Source: JACDBE01 sp963714055 (GTDB taxonomy: Bacteria; Actinomycetota; Acidimicrobiia; Spongiisociales; UBA5794). Taken from it: DNA of 64,000 bases. The notes beneath the pieces are model-generated. The model ran no database searches and was not told the DNA's origin. It worked only from the letters and a program-made list of their open reading frames with translations. Where the stretch lies: NCBI GenBank assembly GCA_963714055.1, contig OY970227.1:310001-374000 (forward strand), written 5' to 3'. Positions within the stretch are counted from its first letter, which is position 1. Every line of letters begins with the position of its first letter. The position numbers and the translations under genes are program-made. Positions 46,985 to 56,467 of the stretch are shown here, in pieces.

Positions 46985-47811
46985 TCAGTGCTTCGGCCCA
47001 ACAAAGGTGTCGAGGTAGGCGACGTCGTCGCGACGGGCCACCGGAGATGTACCCGACGAGTGGTCGCGTGTCCAGTGCACGACCGAGTAGGTCGAGGGCG
47101 TCGGTGAAGATCCTCGAGGATGTCCTCCGAGGCGTTGGTGAACATGTAGCGCGGGTACTCGGTAGCGCTTCGGTCCGGTGCGAAGCCGTCTCCTGACACT
47201 TGATTGATCATGCCGGTTGCCATCCGGACTGGATCGAGCCCGCGGACGAGCTCGTCGCGGGTGAGCGGCGACCACGTCATGCGCTGCCACGTCCGCTGAG
47301 TCGATCGACTCGCTGCGTGCTTGCGCGCCGGGCCATGCTGAGGAAAGACGCACGGCCAGTGTTTCCAGTAGGTCGTTGGCACGACGACGCAGCCCGGGCT
47401 GTGGACGAAAGCCGACGGTGTCACGAGCCGCGCACGATCGTGATCGCCGTGGCGATCTCGTTGACGATGTCCGGATACTTGAGGTCACACGAGACGCGGA
47501 GGTCATAGACATCTCTCGGAAAGGCGCGTCAACGTCCCATCTCCGAGGTAGATCCCCAGGAGGTAGGCGTACGCCTTCGGGTCGAAGGGCGCGGTGCCTG
47601 CGCATCGGAAGCACGGGGCAGCACCGTGGCGCTTGCCGGTCCACGCAGTCGTGCGGCCGCCGCTGCCGGCAGCTCGTGCCGTGCGCCAGCCCCGGATGGT
47701 GACCCTCGAGATCCCGAGACGACGGCCGATCTCGCAGTCGTTGATGCCCTGGTCGATCAGGTCCAAAGCCGCCTCGTACTCTTCCTTGGATCGCACCCGA
47801 CCCTCCGTCAC
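46985..47811 (-). pseudogene. HTH-LAGLIDADG endonuclease-like protein, several frameshifts
   Basis: N-terminal part from 47811: a helix-turn-helix (DCEIGRRLGISRVTIRGWR), a CxxC pair (CFRCAG) and the LAGLIDADG core AYAYLLGIYLGDGTL. The rest is spread over other frames: DVYDLRVSCDLKYPDIVNEI, then YWKHWPCVFPQHGP, then YPRYMFTNASEDI and finally VHWTRDHSSGTSPVARRDDVAYLDTFVGPKH before the stop at 46985. Each piece matches the widespread actinobacterial HTH-LAGLIDADG family, from memory of that family. At least four frame changes. Lies next to a tRNA-Leu-like gene, a common address for such genes. Confidence 0.75.
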
Positions 47812-47862
47812 CGGCGAACGTGTGTTCGATCAGGATGATCGGCGGGTGTGACGGAATCGGGC

Positions 47863-48162
47863 CTATTCCTGAACCGTGCGGATGTACTCCACCAGGCTGT
47901 CGACCTGCTCGTCGGTCAGGCGGTCGAACCCGGGCATGGAACCCGGGCCGACCCGGATGGCGCCGGCGATCTGCTCGTCCGTCAGCGAGGCGGCCTCGGA
48001 CCCGGCATCGAGCGCCGGTCCCACGCCGCCACCGCCGAGACCACCGTGGCACGAGGCGCACGACTGCTCGTAGAGCTCCCGGCCGGTCAGGCCGGACGAC
48101 CCGCTGCAGCCGGCCATCACGACGGCACCGGCGAGCACCGCCGCGCCCGCCCGCGACCACAT
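47863..48162 (-). CDS. Lipoprotein monohaem cytochrome c
   Basis: 99 residues. Lipoprotein signal ending VVMAGC; haem motif CASCH; likely axial Met in SMPGFDRLTDEQVDSLVEYI. Small class I cytochrome for extracytoplasmic electron transfer. ATG overlaps the stop of the YgfZ-like gene; ccdA, needed for cytochrome c maturation, is two genes upstream in the same operon. Confidence 0.88.
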   Translation of the reverse strand: MWSRAGAAVLAGAVVMAGCSGSSGLTGRELYEQSCASCHGGLGGGGVGPALDAGSEAASLTDEQIAGAIRVGPGSMPGFDRLTDEQVDSLVEYIRTVQE

Positions 48163-49166
48163 CACGCCCCCAGGGTGGGATCGAGGGGCAGCCGCTCCAC
48201 CACCGCGCGAGCCTCGCCGCCGGGCCATCGGAGGCTCACCGGCGAGCCCGGCTCGACCTGGCGGCGCACCATCGCCATCCCTACCGGCGCCGAGAGCGTG
48301 AGCGACTCGGCGATCGATGTCACCGCCCCAACCGGTCCATCGGCGACGACCTCGGCGCCGGCCGGCGGGAGGACGTTGGCGGTGAGCCGCACGCCGCGCA
48401 GGCGCCGGTTGACGTGGCCCCGGGAGTCGATGCGGGCGATCAGCTCCTGGCCCAGGTAGCAGCCCTTGGTGAAGTCGACGGCACCATCCACGAGGTCGGC
48501 CTCCTGGGCGATCGTCTTCTCGTCGATGTCCACGCCCATCAAGGGCTCCCCCGCCTCGATGCGCACCGCGTCGGCGGCGAGCCGGCCACAGCACACCGCC
48601 CCGGCGGCGATCAGCGAATCGATGCCCACCCCGACGAGAGCCAACCGGGGCAGCGGCACCCTGGCGAACGGCACCGAGGAGACGACCACGTCGCCGCGAC
48701 GCTCCCAGCCTTCGGCGGCGACAACACCCACCACCCTGTCGACGATCGCCATCGCCGCCGGGCCCCACAGGGCCACCACCGGACCGGGCTCGGGCTCGAT
48801 GGCGACATCGACCCGGATCTTGAACCGGCGGAGGTCCTCCTCGACGATGACCCCGCGGCCGGCATCGGTGAGCAGGCCGACCTCGTCGACGCCGCGCAGC
48901 AGGAGATGAGGAGCGCGCAGCTTGCCCTGTGGCGACAGCAGGAGTGACCGGGCCACGCTCCCCGGTGCCATGGGCTCGACCGCCTGGCTGAGCAACCCGT
49001 CGAGGAACCGCACTGCGTCCGGCCCGCGCACCCACACCAGGTCGTGCCAGCCGGCGACAGCGCCGGCGCCGGTGCGGAGGGCCAGGTACTCGCCGGTGAC
49101 GTCGCCGTAGGAGTCGGCTCCACCGCGCCGGGTAACCGCGGCGCCAATCACACCTGGGCCAGTCAT
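48162..49166 (-). CDS. ygfZ: YgfZ/GcvT-domain folate-binding protein
   Basis: 334 residues. Shows the family signature KGCYLGQE with the functional Cys, and the aminomethyltransferase-like fold (YLALRTGAGAVAGWHDLVWVRGPDAVRFL). YgfZ assists Fe-S cluster enzymes with folate. ATGA overlaps on both sides tie it to ccdA upstream and cytochrome c downstream. Distinguished from GcvT by the signature. Confidence 0.88.
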   Translation of the reverse strand: MTGPGVIGAAVTRRGGADSYGDVTGEYLALRTGAGAVAGWHDLVWVRGPDAVRFLDGLLSQAVEPMAPGSVARSLLLSPQGKLRAPHLLLRGVDEVGLLTDAGRGVIVEEDLRRFKIRVDVAIEPEPGPVVALWGPAAMAIVDRVVGVVAAEGWERRGDVVVSSVPFARVPLPRLALVGVGIDSLIAAGAVCCGRLAADAVRIEAGEPLMGVDIDEKTIAQEADLVDGAVDFTKGCYLGQELIARIDSRGHVNRRLRGVRLTANVLPPAGAEVVADGPVGAVTSIAESLTLSAPVGMAMVRRQVEPGSPVSLRWPGGEARAVVERLPLDPTLGA

Positions 49167-49912
49167 ACGTCGGCCAGGCCTTCGAGGCCGAGGCGAGTCA
49201 GCCACCGGCTGAACCACGAGTTGAGCTCGGTGACGTTCCCGGTGACCAGGAGGAGCCCGAACCCGGCGAGCAGCAGACCGGATACCACCGTGATCGGCAC
49301 CAGGAAGGGTCGGAGCCGGTCGAAGCTGCGGTATGCCCCGGCGATGGCGACCGAGGTCACCAGGAACGGGATCCCCAGCCCGAGCGAATAGAAGGTGAGC
49401 ACCACCATCCCGCGGGCCACCGTGTCGCTGGCGGCGCCGAGGGCGAGGGCGGCGGTGAGGAACGGCCCGATGCACGGGGTCCACCCGAAGGCGAATGCCG
49501 CCCCCATCACCGGTGCCGTCAGCGAGCCGAAGCGGTCGGAGTCGACGGCGAGCCTCCGCTCCCGCAGCAAGGGCATCAGAAACCGCGGGGTCGATACCGC
49601 GGTCACCGCCACGAACACCCCCATCAGGATGATCAGCACCCCGGAGACGAACTGGAACTGGGGCACGGCGAGCAGCCTCCCGATGCTGGTCGCCGCCGCC
49701 CCGAACACCAGCACGAAGACCAGCGTGAAGCCGAGCACGAACAGCCCGGTGGTGCGGGTGACCCGCCCCAACTCCACCTCGCCGGCCCGCAGCTCCTGGG
49801 CGGAGTATCCCGAGACCAGCCCGATGTAGCCGGGCACCATGGGCAGGACGCAGGGCGACAGGAACGATGCCGCCCCGGCGGCGACGGCGGTGAGCAGGCT
49901 CAGGTTGTCCAT
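49163..49912 (-). CDS. ccdA: Cytochrome c biogenesis protein CcdA
   Basis: 249 residues with six membrane helices. The two redox cysteines are in LSPCVLPMVPGYIGL (about residue 24) and GWTPCIGPFL. Passes reducing power from cytoplasmic thioredoxin to the outside for haem attachment. ATG 49912 is taken; the upstream in-frame region is Arg-rich shadow. First of the ccdA-ygfZ-cytochrome c operon. Confidence 0.93.
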   Translation of the reverse strand: MDNLSLLTAVAAGAASFLSPCVLPMVPGYIGLVSGYSAQELRAGEVELGRVTRTTGLFVLGFTLVFVLVFGAAATSIGRLLAVPQFQFVSGVLIILMGVFVAVTAVSTPRFLMPLLRERRLAVDSDRFGSLTAPVMGAAFAFGWTPCIGPFLTAALALGAASDTVARGMVVLTFYSLGLGIPFLVTSVAIAGAYRSFDRLRPFLVPITVVSGLLLAGFGLLLVTGNVTELNSWFSRWLTRLGLEGLADV

Positions 49913-50115
49913 GACCTCCGGCGTCCTTCGGGCCATCCGCGACCGTTGTCCAGAGCGGCGCCCCCCGGCGGACCCTCGCGTGCGGAGAGCGGCGTCCGGG
50001 GACATCCGGCTGCCGGCATGTTCCCATGAACCCGGTGCGATCAGGTACACGGAGTCACGGCCCCCTGGCGGTAACCTGCCCGGCCGGCATCGACCGGGCG
50101 GATCGGAGAAGGTGC

Positions 50116-51381
50116 ATGCGGACAGCGGGACAGTCTGGCCCGGGCTTCTCGATGAGAGATCGCCGCACCATCTTCCTCATGGGCATCGCCGCCTTCGTGG
50201 TCGGCTACGGCGCCTCGGTCATCTCCGCCACCCTCCCGTACGCCCGGGTGGCCATGGACATCAGCGAAGGGTCGATGTTCTGGATCTTCGGGATCACCAG
50301 GCTGGCGTCGCTGGCCGGGATCCTCTTCGCCTTCGCCGCCGATCGCCAGGGTCGCCGCGATGTCTTCCTGGTCGCCTTCGCCCTCGTCCCGGTGGGCAAC
50401 CTGCTCGCCGGGCTGCTCCCCAACCCGATCTTCTTCACGCTGGCCCAGGCGCTCACCCGGATCGGGGTGGTGGCGGTGGCCGCCCTCGCCGTGGTGATCC
50501 TGGCCGAGGAGTTGACGCCGGGACGGCGGGCCTTCGGCATCGGCCTCTACGCCATCGCCGGATCGGTGGGCGCCGGCCTCGGCCTCCTCCTGCTCCCCTT
50601 TGCCGACTCCGGCCCCGATCGCTGGCGGATCCTGTTCGGGCTCACCGCACTCGGCCTGCTGGTGTTGCCCTTGCTCAACCGGTTCCTCGAGGAGACCAGG
50701 GCGTTCACCCGGCCTTCCTCCGCGCCGGGATACAACGCCATCATGCACACCGGCGAAGGCCGCTACCTGTGGACGCTGGGCGGCATCGCCTTCCTGGTCG
50801 CCGTGTTCTCGTCGCCGGCGTTCAACTTCGTCCTCGAGCGGCTGGTCAACGACCTGGAGTGGACGGCGACGTCCGCCACCTGGCTGCTGGTGATCGCCTC
50901 CGGGATAGGCACGATCGGGTTGCTCATCGGGGGGCGCCTCGCCGACGTGGTGGGTCGCCGCCAGGCCGCCGCCCTCGGCATCCTCGTCGGGCTGGCAGGC
51001 GGGGTCGGCTTCTACTTCGTCGACTCGACGCTGTTGCTGGGGGTGACCGTGTTCCTCGGGACCCTCGGGGCGACGATGCTGACCCCGGCGTTCGCCGCCC
51101 AGCGCTCCGAGCTGTTCCCGACCCGGGTGCGGGCCTCGGCCGGTGGGTTCATCACCAACGCCGGCATCGTCGGGTCGATCCTCGGGTTCCTGATCGGCGC
51201 CCTCGTGGTCGACACCATCGGGCTGTCCCGCACCGTCGCCTTCCTGGGGCTCGGCTTGCTGGCGGCGGTGTGGCTCGTGTTCCAGCTCCCCGAGACGAAG
51301 GGTCGGGTCCTGGTGGAGACCTACGCGACCCCGGCCGACGTGGAGGAGCCGGCGTGGGTCGAGGAGGCCCGCCCGGACTGA
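50116..51381 (+). CDS. MFS transporter
   Basis: 421 residues, about 12 membrane helices. MFS loop motifs are seen: DRQGRRDVFLVAFALVP after helix 2 and GGRLADVVGRRQAAALGI after helix 8, plus the sugar-porter-like end LPETKG. Resembles the metabolite:H+ symporter branch; no substrate can be assigned. ATG 50116 has GGAGAAGG five bases upstream. Convergent with the response regulator gene, with only one base between stops. Confidence 0.85.
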   Translation: MRTAGQSGPGFSMRDRRTIFLMGIAAFVVGYGASVISATLPYARVAMDISEGSMFWIFGITRLASLAGILFAFAADRQGRRDVFLVAFALVPVGNLLAGLLPNPIFFTLAQALTRIGVVAVAALAVVILAEELTPGRRAFGIGLYAIAGSVGAGLGLLLLPFADSGPDRWRILFGLTALGLLVLPLLNRFLEETRAFTRPSSAPGYNAIMHTGEGRYLWTLGGIAFLVAVFSSPAFNFVLERLVNDLEWTATSATWLLVIASGIGTIGLLIGGRLADVVGRRQAAALGILVGLAGGVGFYFVDSTLLLGVTVFLGTLGATMLTPAFAAQRSELFPTRVRASAGGFITNAGIVGSILGFLIGALVVDTIGLSRTVAFLGLGLLAAVWLVFQLPETKGRVLVETYATPADVEEPAWVEEARPD

Positions 51382-51382
51382 G

Positions 51383-52030
51383 TCATCGTCCCGGCTCGCC
51401 CGGGGTGAGCAGCCCGCGGTCGAACGCCGCCCCGACGGCAGCCGCCCGATCGTTGACCCCGAGCTTGGCGTAGATGTGGAGCAGGTGGCTCTTCACCGTC
51501 GCCTCGCTGATGAACAACCGCTCGGCGGCGTCCCGATTGGTGGCACCGGATGCGATCAGGCGCAGCACCTCGAGCTCCCGCTGGCTCACCGTATCCCTGG
51601 GCGGCTGCCGCACCTGGTCGAGTAGCAGGGCCCCGACCCGGGGCGAGAGGACCGCCTCTCCCCTGGCGGCTGCCCGCACCGCATTGAGCAGGTCGTGGCG
51701 GGGGGCGTCCTTCAGCAGGTAGCCGGTGGCTCCCGCTTCGATGGCGGCGAGGACGTCTCTGTCGCTCTCATAGGTGGTGAGCACGAGCACCTTCACGTCG
51801 AGCTCTGCCTCGGCGAGGCGACGGATGGCGGCGACCCCGTCGACCCCCGGCATCCGCAGGTCCATGAGCACGACGTCGGGACGGAGCGCCGCCGCCTTGG
51901 TGACGGCCTCGCCGCCGTCGGCGGCCTCTCCGATCACCTCGAACCCTTCCTCGCCGGCGAACATCCCGCGCACCCCGTCACGGACCACCGGATGGTCGTC
52001 GACGATCAGCAGTCGGATCGGGTCACCCAC
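51383..52030 (-). CDS. NarL/LuxR-family response regulator
   Basis: 215 residues. Receiver with IVDDHPVVRDGVRG, phospho-acceptor in VVLMDLRMPG (about residue 56), GYLLKDAPRHDLL, and LuxR HTH (SQRELEVLRLIASG, SEATVKSHLLHIYAKL). Start overlaps the kinase gene's end by 8 bases. By context it should control the ABC exporter genes upstream. Confidence 0.93.
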   Translation of the reverse strand: MGDPIRLLIVDDHPVVRDGVRGMFAGEEGFEVIGEAADGGEAVTKAAALRPDVVLMDLRMPGVDGVAAIRRLAEAELDVKVLVLTTYESDRDVLAAIEAGATGYLLKDAPRHDLLNAVRAAARGEAVLSPRVGALLLDQVRQPPRDTVSQRELEVLRLIASGATNRDAAERLFISEATVKSHLLHIYAKLGVNDRAAAVGAAFDRGLLTPGEPGR

Positions 52031-53285
52031 CGGTCACCTCCAGGGAGATCTCGACCGGGGCGAGCGCCGGGAGGCTGGCCGAGACCGCAGTGCCGCCTTC
52101 CTGGCCTGACTCGAATTGCAGCACCCCGGAGAGTGCCTCGACCCGCTGGCGCATCGCCGTCATCCCGAATCCACCGGTCCCATCGCCGCCGGCGCCGAGG
52201 CCCACCCCGTCGTCGCGCACGTCGACGGTGACCATGTCGCCCATGTAGGAGAGGGTGACCCCCACCCGGGTAGCGGCGGCGTGCTTGGCCACGTTGGCCA
52301 ACGCCTCCTGGACGACCCGCAGCACGGTGACCTCGACCTCGGGGTGGAGAGTCTGCGGCGTCCCGGTGGTCGACATCGTGGCGGTGACCCGATGGAGAGC
52401 CGCCCATTCGGAAACCAATTGGTCGAGCGCCTCGGCCAGGCCGCGACCCTCGAGCGGCTCGGGGACCAGGGCCCTCACGGAACGCCTCGCCTCGGTGAGG
52501 CTCTCCCTCGCCAGCCGGGCGGCGTTGTCGATCCGGCGCCGCACCTCGGCCGGGTCGTCGCCGACATGCCCGGCGGCCTCGAGCTGGGTCACCACCCCGA
52601 TCAGCCCCTGGGCGATGGTGTCGTGGATCTCCCTGGCCATCCGCTGCCGCTCATCGGCCACCCCGGCTTCATGGGCCTGGGCGACGAGCCGAGCCTGCAG
52701 CCCGGTGTTCTCCTCCTGGGCCTCCCTGAGGTCCACCAGCGCTTGGCGGCGCTGCTCGCTCAGCTCCGAGATCTTCTCGCCGCCGACGATCCCGAAGCCG
52801 ATGGCGACGGTCTGCACCGCCACGATGATCCCGAAGAACCACAGCTCTTCGCTTGTCGGATCGGGGATGATGATCAGCGAATTGATCACCATCGAGGTGG
52901 CCGCCACCCCGGCGAACGCCACCGGTGCGGGCCGCAGGAGATAGGCGTGGAGGAACCCGGTGATGACGAACACGAAGAACAAGGAGTGGCTCATCATCAG
53001 CAGGAGCCCCAGCACCAGCAACCCGGCGAAGTACACCCGCACCCATGCCTGACTGTCTCGACCCCTTCGCCGGGCGTCGGTGAACATCACGTACACCCAC
53101 GCAGCCGCCAACGCCACCAACCCGAGGGTGACTGCGGGCGACCCCGAGGCGTCCGGATCGATGACGGCGAAGATGGCGCCGAAGGCGAGCGAGACGTACG
53201 GGCCCCAGGCGACCACGTTGTCGAAGCCGCGCTCCCACCGCGACACGGCGTCGGTGGTCGGGTCGGGCTGTCCGGTGTCGACCAT
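52023..53285 (-). CDS. DesK/NarL-type sensor histidine kinase
   Basis: 420 residues from ATG 53285. Five to six membrane helices (about 20-165), coiled linker (SEQRRQALVDLREAQEEN), HisKA_3 with RMAREIHDTIAQGLIGVV and an HATPase with VQEALANVAKHAAAT and VDVRDDGVGLG. Stop of the permease gene is six bases upstream. Kinases of this LiaS-like layout often sense envelope stress or antibiotics. Confidence 0.9.
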   Translation of the reverse strand: MVDTGQPDPTTDAVSRWERGFDNVVAWGPYVSLAFGAIFAVIDPDASGSPAVTLGLVALAAAWVYVMFTDARRRGRDSQAWVRVYFAGLLVLGLLLMMSHSLFFVFVITGFLHAYLLRPAPVAFAGVAATSMVINSLIIIPDPTSEELWFFGIIVAVQTVAIGFGIVGGEKISELSEQRRQALVDLREAQEENTGLQARLVAQAHEAGVADERQRMAREIHDTIAQGLIGVVTQLEAAGHVGDDPAEVRRRIDNAARLARESLTEARRSVRALVPEPLEGRGLAEALDQLVSEWAALHRVTATMSTTGTPQTLHPEVEVTVLRVVQEALANVAKHAAATRVGVTLSYMGDMVTVDVRDDGVGLGAGGDGTGGFGMTAMRQRVEALSGVLQFESGQEGGTAVSASLPALAPVEISLEVTGG

Positions 53286-53290
53286 CGGGC

Positions 53291-54034
53291 TCACTCCCAA
53301 CGGAACCGCTTGGCGGCGAGCCACGCCCCCCCGAGAGCGAACGCCACCAGGACGAGAAGACTAGAGACGGTCGGGGCTCGGCCCGCCCAGGTGTCGGTCA
53401 GGGCCTGGACGGCGGCCCCGCTCGGGGTCAGGTCGCTGACGACCCGCAAGCCCTCGGGCATCGCCCCCCGTGGCAGATAGACGCCGGCGAAGAACAGCGA
53501 CGGGAAGTACAGCGCCATGCCGATCCCCTGGCCCGAGGCGGCGGTGCGGGCCATCGCCCCCACCACCATCCCGACGGCGAGCAGGGCGGCGGCGGCCAGG
53601 AGGAAGCTCGCCACGAACCCGACCGCGTTCCCCGGCGCCGGTACGGAGAACACGACCAGCGCCACGATCAAAGCGAGGCCGGCCGCCGCCACGGCCAGAG
53701 CCAGGTGCACCGTCAGCTGGGCGAGCACCATGAGCCTCGGATGCGCCGGCGTGGTGGAGATGCGGCGGAGGACTCCTCGCTCCCGGTAGGTGGCCAGGAT
53801 CACCGGCAGCGTGGCGAAGGCCAGCGTGACGAGTCCCAGCGTCAGCACGATCGGTGAGTAGAGGTCGACCAGTCGAAACCCACCCAGGTCGTCGCTCGGC
53901 TCCCGGGCGCCCGGGAAGGCGAACCCGAGAACGATCAACAGCACGGCGGGGAACACCAGTCCCCAGAAGACGCCGGCCGGCTCCCGGGCGAACACCCTGG
54001 CCTCGGTGGTGGTGAGTGCTCGGAATGCAGACAT
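53291..54034 (-). CDS. ABC-2 type exporter permease
   Basis: 247 residues, six membrane helices: about 25-42, 65-85, 105-130, 140-165, 172-190 and 222-240. Contains ISTTPAHPRLMVLAQLTVHL and the conserved SLFFAGVYLPRGAMPEGLR of the DrrB/daunorubicin-resistance-like permeases. Works with the ATPase gene just upstream; together with the two-component system it forms a drug-export/stress module. Confidence 0.88.
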   Translation of the reverse strand: MSAFRALTTTEARVFAREPAGVFWGLVFPAVLLIVLGFAFPGAREPSDDLGGFRLVDLYSPIVLTLGLVTLAFATLPVILATYRERGVLRRISTTPAHPRLMVLAQLTVHLALAVAAAGLALIVALVVFSVPAPGNAVGFVASFLLAAAALLAVGMVVGAMARTAASGQGIGMALYFPSLFFAGVYLPRGAMPEGLRVVSDLTPSGAAVQALTDTWAGRAPTVSSLLVLVAFALGGAWLAAKRFRWE

Positions 54035-54043
54035 GGTTCCTCC

Positions 54044-54966
54044 TCAGATCTCCGGCCCGGGCACCGGCACGGTGCCGGTGAGAGCCACGAAGGCGTCGTC
54101 GAGCGTCACCTGCTCGACCTGCAGCTGCTCGGCGACGATCCCGTTGCGGGCGAGCGCGGTCGCCACGGTGGCGAGCAGCTCGCCGGTGCCGGTCACCAGC
54201 ACCCGGTCGCCGCGCACGTCCACCCCGGTCACCGCGTCGAGGCTCCCGAGCAGGTCGGGGTGGAAGGGTGTCGCCGAACGGAAGGTGAGCCGCCGGGCGC
54301 CCCCGGCACGGTCGACCAGCCCTCCGGGGGTGTCGACGGCCACCAGTCGGCCGGCGTCGAGGAGCGCCACCCGGTCGGCGAGACGCTCCGCCTCCTCCAT
54401 GAAGTGGGTGACGAGGACGACGGTCACCCCGCGGTGGCGGAGCCGCTCGACGATCGACCACGCCTCCCGCCTCGCCACCGGGTCGAGCCCGGTGGTGAGC
54501 TCATCGAGGATGGCTACCTCTGGGTCGCCCACCAGGGCAACGGCGATCGACAGCCGTTGCCGTTCACCACCGGAGAGCTCGGCGAAGCGCCGGTGGCGGG
54601 CTTCGGCCAGGCCCAGCTCGTCGAGCAGGCCGCCGACCGGCACCGGATGGCGGTAGAAGGAGGCGAACATCTCGAGCAGCTCTCCGACCCGTACCCGGTC
54701 GGCGAACCGGCTCTCCTGGAGCTGGACGCCGACCCGTTGCCTCAGCTCGGCGGCGTCCCGCCGGGGTCGAGCCCGAGCACCCGGACGGTGCCGTCGTCCG
54801 GACGGCGGAGCCCTGCAATCGACTCGACCGTCGTGGTCTTGCCGGCGCCATTGGGCCCGAGGATGGCGAAGACCTCGCCGACCTCGACCTGGAACGAGAC
54901 GCTGTCGACGACGGTCCTCCCGTCGTAGCGCTTGACCAGGTTGTCGACTTCGATGACCGCTGCCAC
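54044..54966 (-). CDS. ABC exporter ATPase, DrrA-like (frameshift)
   Basis: About 308 residues. GTG 54966, Walker A GPNGAGKTTTVESIAGL, then GLDP where one C of a short C run seems missing (about 54765); the rest in the next frame has QRVGVQLQESRFAD, LSGGERQRLSIAVALVGDP, VAILDELTTGLDP and TLDDAFVALTG. The Walker B E is followed by LTTGLDP as in DrrA. 923 bases, one short of a multiple of three. Drives the adjacent permease. Confidence 0.88.
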
Positions 54967-55074
54967 ACCCGCCTCCGTTGAGCTTCCGCTCCACAGTGCG
55001 GCAAGGGCACGTCGCATGCATCGCCCGACCGGCCAGACATCCGATCAGCCGATCGGTTGAGTTTCCCATCCCCC

Positions 55075-56394
55075 TTACGTCGGCGATCCGCTCTGCGCCA
55101 CGTCGGCGAGGTACCGGGCACTGTCCCGCACCGTCCGCTGCTGGGTGACGAAGTCGACGTGGACGACCCCGAACCGCTGGCTGTACCCGTATCCCCACTC
55201 GAAGTTGTCGAGCAGGGACCAGGCGAAGTAGCCCCGCAGCGGGACGCCCCGGTCGATGGCGGCCAGGGCGGCGACGAGATGCCGGCGAAAGTACTCCACC
55301 CGATGCGGGTCGCGCCCCGGGTCTTCCGGGTCGTCCGGGTAGGCCACCCCGTTCTCGGTCACGTAGAGGGGCAGCTCGCCCGTCCGGGAGGCGACGAACT
55401 CCAGTATCTCGGTCAGCCCTTCGGGATAGACCTCCCAGCCCATACCGGTCAGCTCCGGCGCCGAGGCCGCCGGCAGCGGGTCGAGGTCTGGCGAGCGCAC
55501 CACCTGCCGGGTGTAGTAGTTGACCCCGAGGAAGTCGATGGGGGCGGCGATGACCGCCAGGTCGCCGTCGGCCACCTCGAGCTGGTCCCAACCCCACGCA
55601 GCGGCACCGTGCGCCGGGTATCCACGGCCCACCACCGGGTCGAGGAACCACCGGTTGTACTGGTCGTGGGCCGCCAAGGCGGCTTCGACGTCGAGGGGAT
55701 GCGAGGACGCCGGTGCCTTGGGCTCGAAGTTGAGGGTGATGCCGACCTCCGACCGCGGGGCGGCGGCCCGTATCGCCGGCACCGCCAGGCCGTGGGCGAG
55801 CAGGAGATGGTGGGCGGCAGCCAGCGCCGCCTGGTGCTGGCGGCGTCCCGGCGCGTGGACACCGACCCGGTAGCCGAGATCGGATGAGCACCACGGCTCG
55901 TTGAGCGTGGTGAAGCGGGGCACCCGGTCGCCGAGCCTGGCGGCCACCACGGAGGCGTACTCGGCGAAGGCCTCGGCGGTCGCCCGTGCCGGCCAGCCAC
56001 CGGCGTCCTCGAGCGCCTGGGGCAGATCCCAGTGGTACAGCGTCACGTATGGCGTGATGCCGTTGCCCAACAGCTCGTCGACCAGCCGGTCGTAGAAGTC
56101 GAGCCCGGCGGTGCTCACTTCGCCGACACCGGCGGGGACTACCCGCGGCCAGGCCACCGAGAACCGATAGGCGTCGAGCCCGAGCCCGGCCATGATGGCG
56201 ATGTCCTCGGCGTACCGGTGGTAGTGGTCGCAGGCCACGTCGCCGGTGTCGCCGTTGTGGATGTTCCCCGGCGTGTGCGAGAAGCGGTCCCAGATGCTCT
56301 CCCCGCGCCCGCCGGCGTGGACGGCGCCCTCGATCTGGTAGGAGGCGGTGGCGACGCCCCATACGAAGGTCGGGGGGAAGCTCGTTGTCGGCAC
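55075..56394 (-). CDS. GH1 beta-glucosidase
   Basis: 439 residues. Family 1 glycosidase: N-terminal FVWGVATASYQIEGA, acid/base Glu in TLNEPW (about residue 165), nucleophile Glu in YVTENG (about residue 345), and aglycone site WSLLDNFEWGYGYSQRFG. No signal peptide, so it should act on imported disaccharides. GTG 56394 has GGAGGAGAAC just upstream and is preferred over ATG 56427. No sugar transporter adjacent. Confidence 0.95.
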   Translation of the reverse strand: MPTTSFPPTFVWGVATASYQIEGAVHAGGRGESIWDRFSHTPGNIHNGDTGDVACDHYHRYAEDIAIMAGLGLDAYRFSVAWPRVVPAGVGEVSTAGLDFYDRLVDELLGNGITPYVTLYHWDLPQALEDAGGWPARATAEAFAEYASVVAARLGDRVPRFTTLNEPWCSSDLGYRVGVHAPGRRQHQAALAAAHHLLLAHGLAVPAIRAAAPRSEVGITLNFEPKAPASSHPLDVEAALAAHDQYNRWFLDPVVGRGYPAHGAAAWGWDQLEVADGDLAVIAAPIDFLGVNYYTRQVVRSPDLDPLPAASAPELTGMGWEVYPEGLTEILEFVASRTGELPLYVTENGVAYPDDPEDPGRDPHRVEYFRRHLVAALAAIDRGVPLRGYFAWSLLDNFEWGYGYSQRFGVVHVDFVTQQRTVRDSARYLADVAQSGSPT

Positions 56395-56467
56395 CGTTCT
56401 CCTCCTGCTGTCAATGGGCGGCGGCACCGGGCATGCTGGCAGATCCGCCGGCGGTCACGTCGGCCCG

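Noticed and set aside
54044..56362. 772-residue frame joining GH1 region and ABC ATPase
   Set aside because: Its first half is the shadow of the GH1 gene; only the last ~235 residues are the true ATPase, displaced by a frameshift.
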